NCBI RefSeq assembly: GCF_012027635.1
Contig: NZ_SNUS01000001.1
Location: 1,612,001-1,676,000, forward strand
Origin: Thermococcus sp. 21S9
GTDB lineage: Archaea; Methanobacteriota_B; Thermococci; Thermococcales; Thermococcaceae
DNA: 64,000 nucleotides
Direction: 5' to 3'
Shown here: in pieces, positions 55,089 to 64,000 of the stretch
How the letters are laid out: each line of letters starts with the position of its first letter
Position numbering within the stretch: the first letter of the stretch is position 1
Program-made: the position numbers and the translations under genes
Notes under the pieces: generated by a model
Database searches by the model: none
Told to the model about the DNA's origin: nothing
What the model saw: only the letters and a program-made list of their open reading frames with translations

Positions 55089-56552
55089 TCAGGAGGACTC
55101 TTTCTGATGTGTGGATGTTTTTTGGATCTTATTGAGTCTAGCCTTGGTGAGCTCTATTATTTCTCTAGCGTCCTCCTCAAAGAATCCTTTTGGCCAATTT
55201 TCCAATTCTCCAAGTTCATTTATTGAAATATCTTGTATATTGGTGCCCTCTTTAGTCATTTCAAAATAATATATAGCAACGTCCTCAGGGCGAATAACCC
55301 CCTCTATGATTCTCCTTTGAAGTCTGAGAATTATATGTTCACTGTGGGTTTCTATTATTAGTTTCCTGTTCCCAGACTTTGCAATATCAATAAACAAATC
55401 AGCCATATCTGCTTGAAGTTTTGGGTGCAAATGTATTTCTGGTTGCTCTATTAATATTATTGAATCAGAAGGTGCGTGAAACCCTTCTATTATAATCGGC
55501 AATATTTGGGAAAGTCCAAATCCTACGTCTGAAATGTTCAATTTTAACCCTTGAATAGGGTCTTCAACTAATGCTTCGAGGAGTATTTGAGATTTTATGC
55601 CTTTTATTTGGAACTGTTTTGCTAAATCAAACTTCTTTAGCCACTCGTTAACTTTCTTTATCAAGTATTCCTGCCTTTTTGATGTCAACAATGTGCTCAG
55701 GGCATTTTCTCCACTGGGTCCTACGTCTAGAGGAACATCTCCCGAGAGGATGTAATATCTCTTTGGACGCTCCCGGAGAGGACCTATATAGTAAATTTTT
55801 TTCATAATTTTTTCTATTGTTCTAACAGAATCTAATAAAAATTCTGCAACAAGTATTTCACCTTCAGAAAATTCTGAAGGTGTTTCGATATCAAGAATTG
55901 GAGACATATATGCAAGGATATAAAAATTAATAGGATGTATTGTTGTAGTAGTGTTGTAGATGCGACCCGTTGTTGTTTTATAAACCCAAGCTTTCTGGAA
56001 TAATTTTCCAGCTTTCTTGTCATTTATATATACTTCATACTTTTGATTTTTGCTGTCAAATTTAAAGACGACTTTAAATGACGTGTTTCTACGTTCTTCC
56101 GAGTTCAATTGTATCTCAAATTCTTGTAGTCTTAGCGTAGGGACAACACCTTTAATTGGAGGTTTCACGTATCGTATTTTAGATTTGTATGTAATGGTGT
56201 CCCCATATTCATGAAGATATCTTAGGAAATTATCACGGCGATAGCGTATACGGTATCGTAGGTCATTTAGTACATTATCTAGCCTTACTGAAAATTCAAA
56301 TTCTATTGATTTCCTGACCCGTTGCTTGTGGATAATCTCTCTAAATGACCCTAGTTGGACATATCTACCGTTTAACACCAAGGGGCTGTCTCTAGAGGTG
56401 CTTTCTATAGTCTGTTTTAGCAATAAAAGGAATTGGATAAAACTGCTCTTGCCGCTACTGTTTGGACCAATTAAAATTGTAATGGGTTTAATTTTCTTTT
56501 TGCCAGTATCAGAAAAAGACTTAAAATTTTTCACTTTGATATCTTCAATCAT
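55089..56552 (-). CDS. AAA/SMC-like ATPase (DUF3696-type) of the A+T-rich island
   Basis: A 487-residue protein. N-terminal IKVKNFKSFSDTG and Walker A LIGPNSSGKSSFIQFLLLLK; signature-like GFGLSQILPII; Walker B IILIEQPEIHLHPKLQ; then IETHSEHIILRLQRRI. The C-terminal region (AIYYFEMTKEGTNI, WPKGFFEEDAREII) fits DUF3696. No TOPRIM nuclease domain is visible, unlike OLD proteins. The middle 250 residues are poorly conserved by eye. Gene composition is far more A+T-rich than flanking genes, a sign of transfer. The promoter region 56553-56616 is very A+T-rich with several TATA-like sites. Confidence 0.85.
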   Translation of the reverse strand: MIEDIKVKNFKSFSDTGKKKIKPITILIGPNSSGKSSFIQFLLLLKQTIESTSRDSPLVLNGRYVQLGSFREIIHKQRVRKSIEFEFSVRLDNVLNDLRYRIRYRRDNFLRYLHEYGDTITYKSKIRYVKPPIKGVVPTLRLQEFEIQLNSEERRNTSFKVVFKFDSKNQKYEVYINDKKAGKLFQKAWVYKTTTGRIYNTTTTIHPINFYILAYMSPILDIETPSEFSEGEILVAEFLLDSVRTIEKIMKKIYYIGPLRERPKRYYILSGDVPLDVGPSGENALSTLLTSKRQEYLIKKVNEWLKKFDLAKQFQIKGIKSQILLEALVEDPIQGLKLNISDVGFGLSQILPIIIEGFHAPSDSIILIEQPEIHLHPKLQADMADLFIDIAKSGNRKLIIETHSEHIILRLQRRIIEGVIRPEDVAIYYFEMTKEGTNIQDISINELGELENWPKGFFEEDAREIIELTKARLNKIQKTSTHQKESS

Positions 56553-56616
56553 TCTAATTCACCAACATTTTAAACTTTTCAAACCTTTATAAAAATTACT
56601 ATTTATAGTTTACTAT

Positions 56617-57888
56617 TTAAGAATTTAAAATCCTCTCCTCCCCACCCGGCAACACCAGAGGCCTCGACAGGTGCTTCCTCGCATCCGGCGGAACCTCGTA
56701 AATCTTCCTCTCCAGCTCGCGGGGGACTTCAACCGGAATCAGCTTCTTCGGCATTCTGTAGCCGCAGCGCTTGCACTTTAGGTAGTCGCCCTTGCTCTTC
56801 ATCGTTCCCCCACAGCGCGGGCACTTAGGTTTTCTGTATTCGATTTTCGGGACGAGCTTCACAGGGTAGAACTTCTCAAGGTTGAGCGTCAGAACTCCCT
56901 CGTGCTCCTTAACCCCTCCAGCGGCGATGATTTCATCGCCGGGCAGGAGCTTCCGAACGTAGTTCCTGAACTTCTTCGTCGGCTCGAATGCCGCGACGCG
57001 TATCTTTCCCGTCTCGTCCTCCAGCTCGAGGAAAACGTGCCTCCCGCGCTCCCAGTATGGCCTGGAAACCCTACCCCTGACAACAGCGCTGTCGTATAGC
57101 CTCAGCTCGCCGATTTTTTTTGGAGTCAAATGGTCGTCGGTGTTCTGGTTCGTCTTGTAGAGCTGGTAGAAAGCTATCGGCTCCCCAAAGCGGACCATCT
57201 CAAAGGCCTGGAGAACCTTTCCCCTATCAATCCCCCTGATTCCGACGAGAACGGGGTCTTTGCCGTGAGGGGCTATGAGTACGGTTCTCTTGTAATAATC
57301 CACGTTGTCGTAGGTGAAGGGATAGCTCCACCTGTCGGCCAGAAACACGCTTTCGGCGTCGACTTTTCTCTCCTTCCCCCAGTTCTCGGGCTCGCGGTAA
57401 GCTAAAAGCTCGTAGGTGAAGGTCTTTAAAGGATAGCCGATTGAAGCTAAAGCGCCGATTATGCCCCTGCCAAGCTTGAACTTGAAGGTTTCCGCTCCAA
57501 CCTCCCTCGCAACCCTCTCGGCTTCCTCGATGGTAACGTGCTCCCTCAAAGCTTTAAGCGAGAACTCCCTCAGTTTTTCGGGGATTTCGCCCTCGAGAAA
57601 AGCGACGCCAGGGTTTGTATTCTCGTGTGTGAAGTCCGCGAGCTGGTTGACGTAGAACAGCACGAGGTCCTTAATCTCAGGGATAAGCTCTTCATCGACC
57701 TCGAAGGTCATCGCAACCGCTCCGTTCCCGCGCGTCTTGTATGGGATGTTCGGGTTCAGTCGTATAAGCCTCGGCAGGTCGATGGGCTCAGCTAAGCGCG
57801 ACAGCTCACGGTAGAGGAGCGCGCCGAGGTAGGTCGTGCACATGCCGTTGGGTGAGTCCGTGTCGTCGATTCCGATGTGGAGGAGCAT
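56617..57888 (-). CDS. tiaS: tRNA(Ile2) 2-agmatinylcytidine synthetase TiaS
   Basis: A 423-residue enzyme that adds agmatine to C34 of the CAU-anticodon tRNA-Ile. N-terminal [18 protein letters not shown], the TCKD-like kinase region; the middle has an OB-fold domain ([15 protein letters not shown]), and the C-terminal zinc ribbon is CPRCGG ... CKRCGY. The ATG at 57888 is preceded by a TATA (TTTAATTTTTAAG, near 57908-57920) at leaderless distance; the upstream in-frame ATG at 57927 is rejected. Confidence 0.93.
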   Translation of the reverse strand: MLLHIGIDDTDSPNGMCTTYLGALLYRELSRLAEPIDLPRLIRLNPNIPYKTRGNGAVAMTFEVDEELIPEIKDLVLFYVNQLADFTHENTNPGVAFLEGEIPEKLREFSLKALREHVTIEEAERVAREVGAETFKFKLGRGIIGALASIGYPLKTFTYELLAYREPENWGKERKVDAESVFLADRWSYPFTYDNVDYYKRTVLIAPHGKDPVLVGIRGIDRGKVLQAFEMVRFGEPIAFYQLYKTNQNTDDHLTPKKIGELRLYDSAVVRGRVSRPYWERGRHVFLELEDETGKIRVAAFEPTKKFRNYVRKLLPGDEIIAAGGVKEHEGVLTLNLEKFYPVKLVPKIEYRKPKCPRCGGTMKSKGDYLKCKRCGYRMPKKLIPVEVPRELERKIYEVPPDARKHLSRPLVLPGGEERILNS

Positions 57889-57910
57889 GGTTGGAGAAAA
57901 GAGTTGGGGC

Positions 57911-58966
57911 TTAAAAATTAAACGCAAGGATGAGCCCTGCAGAGATTACGAGGACGACGATAAAGTACGGTACGGAATACCTGTGAAAGTCCCTCAGAGA
58001 GACCCTCGCTATTCTAACCGCGATGAGATTGGCGAGAGAGCCAACAACAGTTCCAGTTCCACCAGCGTTCACACCCACAGCTAAGGGAAGCCAGCTCGGC
58101 TTTGAACCGAGGAAGACAACCGTCGCCGGAACGTTGCTTATCAGCTGGCTTAATCCTGCAGACGCCAGAACGAGGCCGGCTTCCTCGGTCGGGAGGAACA
58201 GGCCCGCCTTAAGGAATAGTGCCGAGAGCTCGTTGAAGTCTATGAAGATGAACGCGAAGGTGAGCACGAGCGCCCAGTCGAAGCTTAGAAGCACGTCCCG
58301 CTCGAGGAGAAGAAAGACCAGCAGGGTGAGCGCAATCGAGAGCTCGTGCCTCCCGATTTCGCCAAGGTAAACGTTGAGGCCGAGGAGAATGGCTGAGACG
58401 ATGAAGAGGTCCTTTCTGAAGGCAACCGCGGGAAGGGAGCGGACTGAGAGCGGTTCATCTGGAGTGAAGAAGACGATTGCCAGCAACAGGCCGAGCCAGA
58501 GGAGAACGAAGGGGAGCATGCCCTCGATGAATGCAAAGAACCCTAAACCGTACTCGCGCCAGATTATGATGTTCTGGGGGTTTCCTATCGGCGTCAAAGC
58601 GGAACCGACGTTCGCCGCTATCGCCGAAAGTGTTACCGCCCTCGCCTTGTCCATCCCGGAAAGCTCGGAGAGGGCCACGACGAGGGGAATGAAGACGAGC
58701 ATCGCTGTATCGTTCATTATCAGTGCCGAGGAAAGGGCTATCGTTGGAAGCAGAAGGAAAAGCAGTCTCCTGCTCGAGCCGTTTGCCCGCGTTACAAGCC
58801 TTGGCGCGAGCCTGTTGAAGACTCCGGACAGCTCGAGACCCTTCGAGGTTATGATTAAAGCGGTGATGAGGCTTAAACTGCTCCAGTCGACGAGGTCAGG
58901 CGTTCTTCCGGGAAGGGAGCGGTCTATCAGGACTAACCCGGCGTAGAGGAGGAGCAGAACGCTCAA
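57911..58966 (-). CDS. Ion transporter of the ArsB/NhaD/CitM superfamily
   Basis: A 351-residue permease with about ten hydrophobic segments. Conserved paired motifs are [14 protein letters not shown] and [17 protein letters not shown], typical of the ion transporter superfamily (arsenite, Na+/H+, citrate). The substrate cannot be fixed; no arsenic regulator or ATPase is near. The start is TTG at 58966 with AGGGAGTGG before it; no ATG or GTG occurs between it and an in-frame stop upstream. Confidence 0.82.
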   Translation of the reverse strand: MSVLLLLYAGLVLIDRSLPGRTPDLVDWSSLSLITALIITSKGLELSGVFNRLAPRLVTRANGSSRRLLFLLLPTIALSSALIMNDTAMLVFIPLVVALSELSGMDKARAVTLSAIAANVGSALTPIGNPQNIIIWREYGLGFFAFIEGMLPFVLLWLGLLLAIVFFTPDEPLSVRSLPAVAFRKDLFIVSAILLGLNVYLGEIGRHELSIALTLLVFLLLERDVLLSFDWALVLTFAFIFIDFNELSALFLKAGLFLPTEEAGLVLASAGLSQLISNVPATVVFLGSKPSWLPLAVGVNAGGTGTVVGSLANLIAVRIARVSLRDFHRYSVPYFIVVLVISAGLILAFNF

Positions 58967-58997
58967 GAACCACTCCCTTTTCAGGAACTCTTTCAGC

Positions 58998-59459
58998 CTA
59001 CAGGCCGTGTCGCCTCACCTCTTCGGTTAGGTGGTAATCTGGAATCAGCTCGCTTCCGTCCGCAGAGACGCGGACGTGCAGGATTATAAAGCTTTTCCAG
59101 GCAACAGGCACGACCCAGCAGTCTTCCGGCTCCCTGAACTCCGCCCCCTCAAGGACGTAAGCCTCTTTGAGGACCTCGTCTATCCTCTCGCGGGCCCCCT
59201 CAGTGCAGGGCTCCGCGTGGGGCGGTGCGCCCTTCGGGCTGGGATTGCCTGTTCGCGGGTCGTAGTGAACCCTGTCTATCGCGAAGTCGAGGTAGAGAAC
59301 CGGAACGTCCACGTGGTCGGTGTGAACTATCGGTTCTCCCGCCCTGAAGAAGGGTAAGGCCTGCCTGACGAGCTCTATTGCTTTTTCAGCGTCTTCTGGC
59401 TTAAGGATTCGGCTCTTCCTTTCGGGTGTTCGCCTTATCGGGGGAAACGGCGCGCTCAC
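58998..59459 (-). CDS. Conserved protein of unknown function, 153 residues
   Basis: No family recognised. A soluble, acidic protein: VHTDHVDVPVLYLDFAIDRV, an ordered PRTGNPSPKGAPPH loop with nearby HAEPC, and the end VVPVAWKSFIILHVRV. Starts GTG at 59459, overlapping the DUF998 stop by four bases (GTGA), so it is translated with it. It may be confined to Thermococcales. Confidence 0.7.
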   Translation of the reverse strand: MSAPFPPIRRTPERKSRILKPEDAEKAIELVRQALPFFRAGEPIVHTDHVDVPVLYLDFAIDRVHYDPRTGNPSPKGAPPHAEPCTEGARERIDEVLKEAYVLEGAEFREPEDCWVVPVAWKSFIILHVRVSADGSELIPDYHLTEEVRRHGL

Positions 59460-59998
59460 CTTTCACCACCTCCGGAAAGCGCGACGACGAGGGTGAAGGC
59501 CATGACGAGGAGAATCTCGTAGGTTTCTAAGAGGGCCGTTGAGGGCCACCTGAAAAATGCCCCAATAACCGCGAGGGCAAAGAGAACGAGCGAGGCAATC
59601 CTGACGTTTTTCTCCGAGCCGAGGCCGTAAATCAAAGCTCCCATGAAGAACTGGACGAAGAAGTACGTCGAGACGAAGACGTGGGGCCTCGTTCCCTCGT
59701 GGAATATCCCTATTAGAGCCAAGAAGATGGCCGAGACGCTTATGTAGGCCCCGCCAACGGTCTGGGCTTTGTTGACTGCCGTTAAGATTAGATAGACCGC
59801 AAAGGCCAGCACGAAGAACGATGTAACCACCAGGCCGGCGTTGTAAATCCAGGGCGAGTTTGCCTTGGCCCCTCCGAGGTCGCTCAGCGCGTTCCTCCAG
59901 AATGAGAACCAGGGGTTTCGGCTTATGCTCCAGGCAACGAAGAGCCAGTAGACAAGACCGCCCGCAAAACCGCTCCACGCGAGTTTTTTTGAGATCAT
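59456..59998 (-). CDS. DUF998 family membrane protein
   Basis: A 180-residue protein with about six hydrophobic segments. The short signature NALSDLGGAKANS near residue 40 and GIFHEGTRPHVF near 100 match the DUF998 family. Function unknown. Its stop overlaps the next gene start. Confidence 0.78.
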   Translation of the reverse strand: MISKKLAWSGFAGGLVYWLFVAWSISRNPWFSFWRNALSDLGGAKANSPWIYNAGLVVTSFFVLAFAVYLILTAVNKAQTVGGAYISVSAIFLALIGIFHEGTRPHVFVSTYFFVQFFMGALIYGLGSEKNVRIASLVLFALAVIGAFFRWPSTALLETYEILLVMAFTLVVALSGGGER

Positions 59999-60072
59999 TT
60001 TAATCCCCTAATTCCTTTGAGCTTGTGCGTAAAAACCTTTTATGTTAATTGAGGACTTCAGTTGGTGATGGC

Positions 60073-60615
60073 ATGGAGTTCTTCGAGGTTCTCAGGAAGA
60101 GGAGGAGCATCCGGAGGTTTCAGGACAGGCCCGTTCCGAGGGAGCTTGTGAACAAGTTGCTCGAATCCGCGTTCCTCGCCCCAAGCTCCTACAACAAAAG
60201 ACCCTGGCACTTCATCGTGGTGGATGATAGGGAGAAGCTCAAGGCCCTCTCAAAGGCAAAGCTCGGGGCCTCGGGCTTGGCAACGGCGCCTATTGCGATA
60301 GTGGTTACCGCAGATGAAACGAAGAGCGACGTCTGGATAGAGGACTCGAGCATAGTTGCCGAGCACATACAGCTCTCAGCCTTCGCCCTCGGCCTTGGTG
60401 CGTTCTGGGTGCAGATAAGGAACAGGATGCACAACGAGAGGAAGAGCGCGGAGGAGTACGTGCGAGAAGTCCTCGGCATTCCCGAAAACTACAGGGTCCT
60501 CTGCATAATAGGCGTTGGCTATCCGGCCGAGAAAAAGCCCCCGCACGGTGAGGAGGTCTTCGAGTGGGAGAAGGTGAGCTACAACACCTTTGGCAGGCCG
60601 TGGAAGAAACGATGA
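60073..60615 (+). CDS. Nitroreductase family flavoprotein
   Basis: A 180-residue FMN protein. Starts MEFFEVLRKRRSIRRFQDRP, the family beginning with Arg for FMN phosphate, then APSSYNKRPWHFIVV, HIQLSAFALGLGAFWVQIRN and CIIGVGYPAEKKPPHGEE. A cytoplasmic NAD(P)H-dependent reductase of unknown substrate. The ATG at 60073 follows GGTGATG; TATA-like TTTTATGTTAATT is at 60037-60049. Confidence 0.88.
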   Translation: MEFFEVLRKRRSIRRFQDRPVPRELVNKLLESAFLAPSSYNKRPWHFIVVDDREKLKALSKAKLGASGLATAPIAIVVTADETKSDVWIEDSSIVAEHIQLSAFALGLGAFWVQIRNRMHNERKSAEEYVREVLGIPENYRVLCIIGVGYPAEKKPPHGEEVFEWEKVSYNTFGRPWKKR

Positions 60616-60687
60616 AGCCACATTCATTGAAATTTTCTCCAGAAAATCGTTTTTAAGCCTCCCCGGGTACTCCCGTGGGTGGCTGTG

Positions 60688-61983
60688 GTGAGGAAGGCTG
60701 TACTGCTTGGCCTGCTGTTGGTGTTCGCGACCGGCCTCGTGAGCGCGGGGACGGTAAAATACGGTAACCTTACCTTCCACACCGTCACCAATGAAAAGGA
60801 CTTGCAAGCACTCATCTCCCAGAACGACGGCCGTTACTTCTTCCTGTTCTACAACTCGGAGAGCTGTCCCGCCTGTAATTATATGAAAACGAGTGTGTTC
60901 TCAACTCCGACGGCAGAGGAGGCCCTAAAAAGTATGGTTCTCGTCTCGATTGACGTTTACAGGGCCCGCTCTATAACAACGCTCAAATATCGGGTTTACG
61001 ACCCCGTCATCGTCATACAGCCCGACAACGCCGGTTACTATCAACCAAAATCTCCGGGAGAGGAAATCAGTGTTGGAGTCCCGGGAACACCGACGATGGT
61101 TATATTCAGGGCCGTCAACGGCACTATGGTGCTCAGGGGAGTGGCCGTCGGCGCCCTCAGTCCAGAAGGACTGGCGTTCTTCGTTGACAGGGCCCTCGGA
61201 AACGAAACCATCCAGGGCGCCAACGAAAACTCGGAGAAGGGCCAGCAAACCGGTCAGACGTCCGGGACAAATGAAACAAACCTTAGCCTCGCCGTCCTAC
61301 TGCCAATATTCTCGGCTGGAATCTTGAGCGTCTTCTCGCCCTGTGTGTTGCCGGTCGTGGTTGGAACCCTCTCCCTGACCTTCGCAAGGAGGAAAGTTGA
61401 GGCCATAATAGCGGGAATGGTGGCTTCCTTCGCCCTGCTCGGTGCACTCGTGGGGAGTCTCGGCGAGTACGCCTCCCAGATACAGGGGGCGCTGTACCTA
61501 ATCGGCGGTGTCGGTTTCATGGTCATAGGCGCGGGATTCGTGAGCGAGAGGGTAAGCTCGAAGCTTGAAAGGTTTCTGAGCTTCTCACCCACCGACAGGG
61601 TGACGGGGAAGAGGGGTGTACTCTATGACTTCGCCCTGGGCTCGGCGTTGGGGGCCACCTGGCTCGGCTGTATAGCACCGTACGTCGGCTTCGCGGTGAT
61701 AACGGCCACCCTAAGCGGGGACACGCTGAGCGGGGTTATTGTAATGGGCACATACGGCCTTGGGATGGGCCTCACTGTCTACCTGCTGACGGCATCGAAG
61801 GACCTCGGCGAGTGGGTTAACAGGAAGTTCCTCTCAGGGAGGCTATCCCTGGGCGGAAAGGGCAAGGCAAGGTGGGAACAGGCCCTCGGTGTGATTCTAA
61901 TCCTGCTTGGCCTGCTGATGCTGACCGAACTCACACCGCTCAAGCTCTGGAGTTCCCTCTTCGAGTGGCTCTCTGGACTCTAA
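60688..61983 (+). CDS. Thioredoxin-like domain fused to a CcdA/DsbD-type membrane domain
   Basis: A 431-residue thiol/disulfide protein. A signal peptide (AVLLGLLLVFATGLVSA) is followed by an outside thioredoxin-like domain with SESCPACNYM, the CxxC site, then cis-Pro VPGTPTM. A Ser/Thr/Glu/Gln linker leads to a six-helix CcdA domain: FSPCVLPVVVG and WLGCIAPYVG carry the two membrane cysteines. It would carry electrons across the membrane to reduce outside disulfides. The GTG at 60688 with GGGTGG upstream is preferred over 60679 and 60685. TATA CGTTTTTAAGCC near 60645. Confidence 0.9.
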   Translation: MRKAVLLGLLLVFATGLVSAGTVKYGNLTFHTVTNEKDLQALISQNDGRYFFLFYNSESCPACNYMKTSVFSTPTAEEALKSMVLVSIDVYRARSITTLKYRVYDPVIVIQPDNAGYYQPKSPGEEISVGVPGTPTMVIFRAVNGTMVLRGVAVGALSPEGLAFFVDRALGNETIQGANENSEKGQQTGQTSGTNETNLSLAVLLPIFSAGILSVFSPCVLPVVVGTLSLTFARRKVEAIIAGMVASFALLGALVGSLGEYASQIQGALYLIGGVGFMVIGAGFVSERVSSKLERFLSFSPTDRVTGKRGVLYDFALGSALGATWLGCIAPYVGFAVITATLSGDTLSGVIVMGTYGLGMGLTVYLLTASKDLGEWVNRKFLSGRLSLGGKGKARWEQALGVILILLGLLMLTELTPLKLWSSLFEWLSGL

Positions 61984-62037
61984 GAGCCCTTTTGGAATTT
62001 CCTCAAATTTCCAATGAGAAACTCAATGAAAAAAGAA

Positions 62038-63618
62038 TCAGTGGAGGGAGGAACTTAGCACTGCCTCGCTCAGCTTCTTCACGGCCTCAACGTAACCCTG
62101 CCAGTCCATCGCCTGAACGGAAGCTGGGTGGAAGAATCTGTCGATTATCACCGGGGCAAAAATGCCGAACGCAACCACGAGGATTCCGAGGACCAAGTTA
62201 ATCACTACGAAGAGCGGAACCTCGTGCCTCTCCGGTTCTTCATGTCCTCCGTGCTCATGGTGGTGTCCCTCGACCGGCTTTCCGCGCCAGAGGGTTATGA
62301 AGAGCTGGAAGTAGGCCCAAGCCGCTATCGCGCTCGTGATTATCACGACGGAGGCCACGAGCGGGCTCACCTGGAGGAGGGCGTTGAAAATCAGCATCTT
62401 GCTGAAGAATACGTTGAGCGGGGGAACGCCGACGAGGCTGAGCGTCGCCAGGCCGAAGAGGAACGTCGTTACCGGCATCTCCCTGCCGACTCCGGCAAGG
62501 TCTTCGACCTTCACCGCTCCCCTGCGGTAGATGAAGGCTCCAACCGTAAAGAACAGGAGTGTCTTCGCTATCGCGTGGTTGACGATGTGGAAGTCGATTG
62601 CCATCAGCGCGAGCTGGGTTCCGACGCCGAGGGTCATGAAGAGGTAGCCCATGTGGAGTATCGTGGAATAGGCAATCAGCCTCTTGACGTTCTTCTGGAC
62701 GAGCATCATAATCGAGCCGAGGAATGCCGTTGCAGTTCCGAGGACGAGGAAGACGAGCGAGAGGGTCTTCCAGAAGGGAAGCCCGTGGAAGAGCGTGTAG
62801 GTGTAGCGCGCGAGCAGGTAGATTCCGACGACCTCAACGAAACTGCTGAGTATCGCTCCAACGGGAATCGGCGCGCCTGAATAAGCGCTCGGAAGCCAGT
62901 AGTGGCCGGGGAAGATTGCGCTCTTGACTACCACCATCGCAAGGGTCAGCGCGAAGAAGATGGCCAAAGCGAGCGTTGGGTCGCCAAAGAGCTTTGTAGT
63001 TACCGGGAATGAAACCCCGTGGAACTTGGCGCTCAGGTCGGCCATGTTGAGGGTTCCGAAAGATGCGTAGATGAAGCCGAGGGCAAGGAAGTAAAGGCTC
63101 GTCGCCACTGCACCGCTTATTCCGTACTTGAAGGCCCCTTCAACGGCCTCGCTCCTGTTGCGGTAGAAACCGACTATCGCGTAGGCGCTCGCGCCGATGA
63201 CCTCGAGCATGACGAAGGTGTTGAATGCATCACCCGTCATGAAGGCTCCAAGCGTCCCTGCCTCAAGTCCGAGGAGGAAGGTGTAGTAGAACTCGAGGCC
63301 GTGCGTTCTTATGAATTTGGCCGAGTATATTCCCGCAAGGAGGAAGCCGAAAGTCGCCGTTAAAACGAGCGTCGCCGAGAGCTTGTCCACTTCGAAAACT
63401 ATTCCTATCGGAGCTATCCAGTTGCCGAAGGCGTAGACGAGGGGTTCATTGCTCGAATAGGCCCTATTGAACAGCCAGATTCCAGCGAGGAACGTAACGG
63501 TGAGGGCGATGAGCGAGTAAGCTATCACAATCGCCCGTCTCCTGCCGGTCATGAAGGCCACGAAGGGCAGGAAGAAGGCGAAGCCGAGCGGAATTACCGG
63601 AACGAGTCCGACCTGCAT
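62038..63618 (-). CDS. Mrp/MnhD-type antiporter subunit (complex I ND4/ND5-like)
   Basis: A 526-residue membrane protein with about fourteen helices. The Glu in GDAFNTFVMLEVIGASAYAI, Lys in AMVVVKSAIFPGHYWLP, and Lys in LLVQKNVKRLIAYSTI-like IMMLVQKNVKRLIAYSTI mark the proton/sodium path. Between the last helices is a His-rich loop GHHHEHGGHEEPERHE. It is ten bases after the MnhE-like gene, so both belong to an Mrp-type antiporter or hydrogenase-linked operon that continues beyond the window. Confidence 0.9.
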   Translation of the reverse strand: MQVGLVPVIPLGFAFFLPFVAFMTGRRRAIVIAYSLIALTVTFLAGIWLFNRAYSSNEPLVYAFGNWIAPIGIVFEVDKLSATLVLTATFGFLLAGIYSAKFIRTHGLEFYYTFLLGLEAGTLGAFMTGDAFNTFVMLEVIGASAYAIVGFYRNRSEAVEGAFKYGISGAVATSLYFLALGFIYASFGTLNMADLSAKFHGVSFPVTTKLFGDPTLALAIFFALTLAMVVVKSAIFPGHYWLPSAYSGAPIPVGAILSSFVEVVGIYLLARYTYTLFHGLPFWKTLSLVFLVLGTATAFLGSIMMLVQKNVKRLIAYSTILHMGYLFMTLGVGTQLALMAIDFHIVNHAIAKTLLFFTVGAFIYRRGAVKVEDLAGVGREMPVTTFLFGLATLSLVGVPPLNVFFSKMLIFNALLQVSPLVASVVIITSAIAAWAYFQLFITLWRGKPVEGHHHEHGGHEEPERHEVPLFVVINLVLGILVVAFGIFAPVIIDRFFHPASVQAMDWQGYVEAVKKLSEAVLSSSLH

Positions 63619-63627
63619 GCTATCACC

Positions 63628-64000
63628 TCAGTCGAAGATTTTCCTCGCGTAGTCCTCGAAATAAGCGACGATGTTTTCTTTCACTTCCTTCTCGTCGAGC
63701 GTGGAAACGTCAATCCAGTGGACGTAGAGCCACTTTCCGTCGTCGCTTATGTCCACCACAACCGTTCCGGGTGTGTTTGTTATCGAGTTTGCAACGAGGA
63801 CCTTTCCGTAGTCGCTCTCAACGTCGAGGGGAATTCGCACTATGCCGGGGTTGGCCTTGAGCGTGAAGACCCTCTTTGCCACATCAATGTGCGTCTTGGT
63901 TTCCTCGATGAAGAAGTAGCGGAGGGCGTAGACGATGGCGTAGAACCACCTCCTCGGCGAGAAGAACTTGAGCTCGTTTTCCACCAGCCAGTGACCGACG
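63628..64000 (-). CDS. MnhE/MrpE-type antiporter subunit, 5' end outside the window
   Basis: About 124 residues of the C-terminal part are visible. The reading frame is open through the window edge (VGHWLVENELKFFSPRRW), so the GTG at 63984 is probably internal. IPLDVESDYGKVLVANSITNTPGTVVVDISDDGKWLYVHWIDV is conserved over several short blocks (ANSITNTPGTV) in the MnhE family. It is the E subunit of a Na+/H+ antiporter complex. Confidence 0.85.
   Translation of the reverse strand, partial: VGHWLVENELKFFSPRRWFYAIVYALRYFFIEETKTHIDVAKRVFTLKANPGIVRIPLDVESDYGKVLVANSITNTPGTVVVDISDDGKWLYVHWIDVSTLDEKEVKENIVAYFEDYARKIFD

Noticed and set aside
54562-56616. Attachment-site repeats or an integrase around the A+T-rich ATPase/PIN island.
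   Set aside because: No direct repeat, tRNA or recombinase gene was seen at either edge.
61984-62037. Imperfect inverted repeat TTGGAATTT / AAATTTCCAA between the DsbD-like gene and the antiporter gene.
   Set aside because: One unpaired base and no clear T-run after it; could end converging transcripts but too weak to annotate.

Overview
The window is a gene-dense piece of a hyperthermophilic euryarchaeon of the order Thermococcales, most likely the genus Thermococcus. The basis is the gene set (PurP-type purine synthesis, archaeal HerA-Mre11-Rad50-NurA operon, group II chaperonin, deoxyhypusine synthase, TiaS, Bud32, archaeal ProRS/MetRS), BRE/TATA promoters with many leaderless genes, GGTG-type ribosome binding sites, and a CRISPR repeat of the Thermococcales type (read on the minus strand it starts GTTGCAATAAGAC and ends GAATTGAAAG). 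No tRNA or rRNA gene was seen. One C/D-box guide RNA was found at 35529-35586.

Layout. 1-5606: two divergent thiamine/purine operons, thiC-purC-purP to the left and thi4-thiDN to the right. They are separated by a 73-bp promoter module present twice in direct orientation, with a small orphan membrane or secreted gene between the copies. 5646-11641: an ABC-ATPase/acetyltransferase fusion, a CPBP membrane protease, an unknown protein, a long FKBP with a charged tail, and cysS. 11682-13389: a 25-spacer CRISPR array with its leader on the right and no cas genes nearby, followed by metG. 16351-20387: two tandem paralogous cassettes, each encoding a secreted helical protein followed by a membrane-spanning winged-helix regulator, sharing a conserved promoter element. 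20449-22947: a VapBC pair and two TauE-type permeases in one leftward run. 22979-35514: peptidase, dehydrogenases, proS, a DUF234 ATPase coupled to a carbamoyltransferase, membrane proteins, HAD phosphatase, sirtuin, amino acid permease and glyoxylate reductase. 35586-45084: DUF72, the nurA-rad50-mre11-herA operon and a MutS-like ATPase. 45190-53517: chemoreceptor, Bud32, chaperonin, HtpX, amidohydrolase, SDR and an FAD oxidoreductase. 53554-64000: dys, an A+T-rich AAA-ATPase/PIN island, tiaS, a DsbD-like protein and the end of an Mrp-type antiporter operon.

How genes work together. The thiC-purC-purP operon uses or drains the shared precursor AIR, and the opposite operon supplies the thiazole and the coupling steps, so the window holds most of thiamine phosphate synthesis under what looks like one operator type. 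HerA, Mre11, Rad50 and NurA form the archaeal DNA-end resection machine. The chaperonin and HtpX are neighbours in protein quality control.

Best candidates for something undescribed: (1) the duplicated secreted-protein/transmembrane-regulator cassettes with their common promoter element; (2) the AAA-ATPase (DUF3696-like) plus PIN nuclease island at 54571-56552, which looks like a transferred two-gene defence or toxin module; (3) the duplicated thiamine promoter with a 17-bp palindrome. Coordinates of starts were chosen by reading ribosome binding sites or TATA spacing; all functions are inferred from motifs read by eye.
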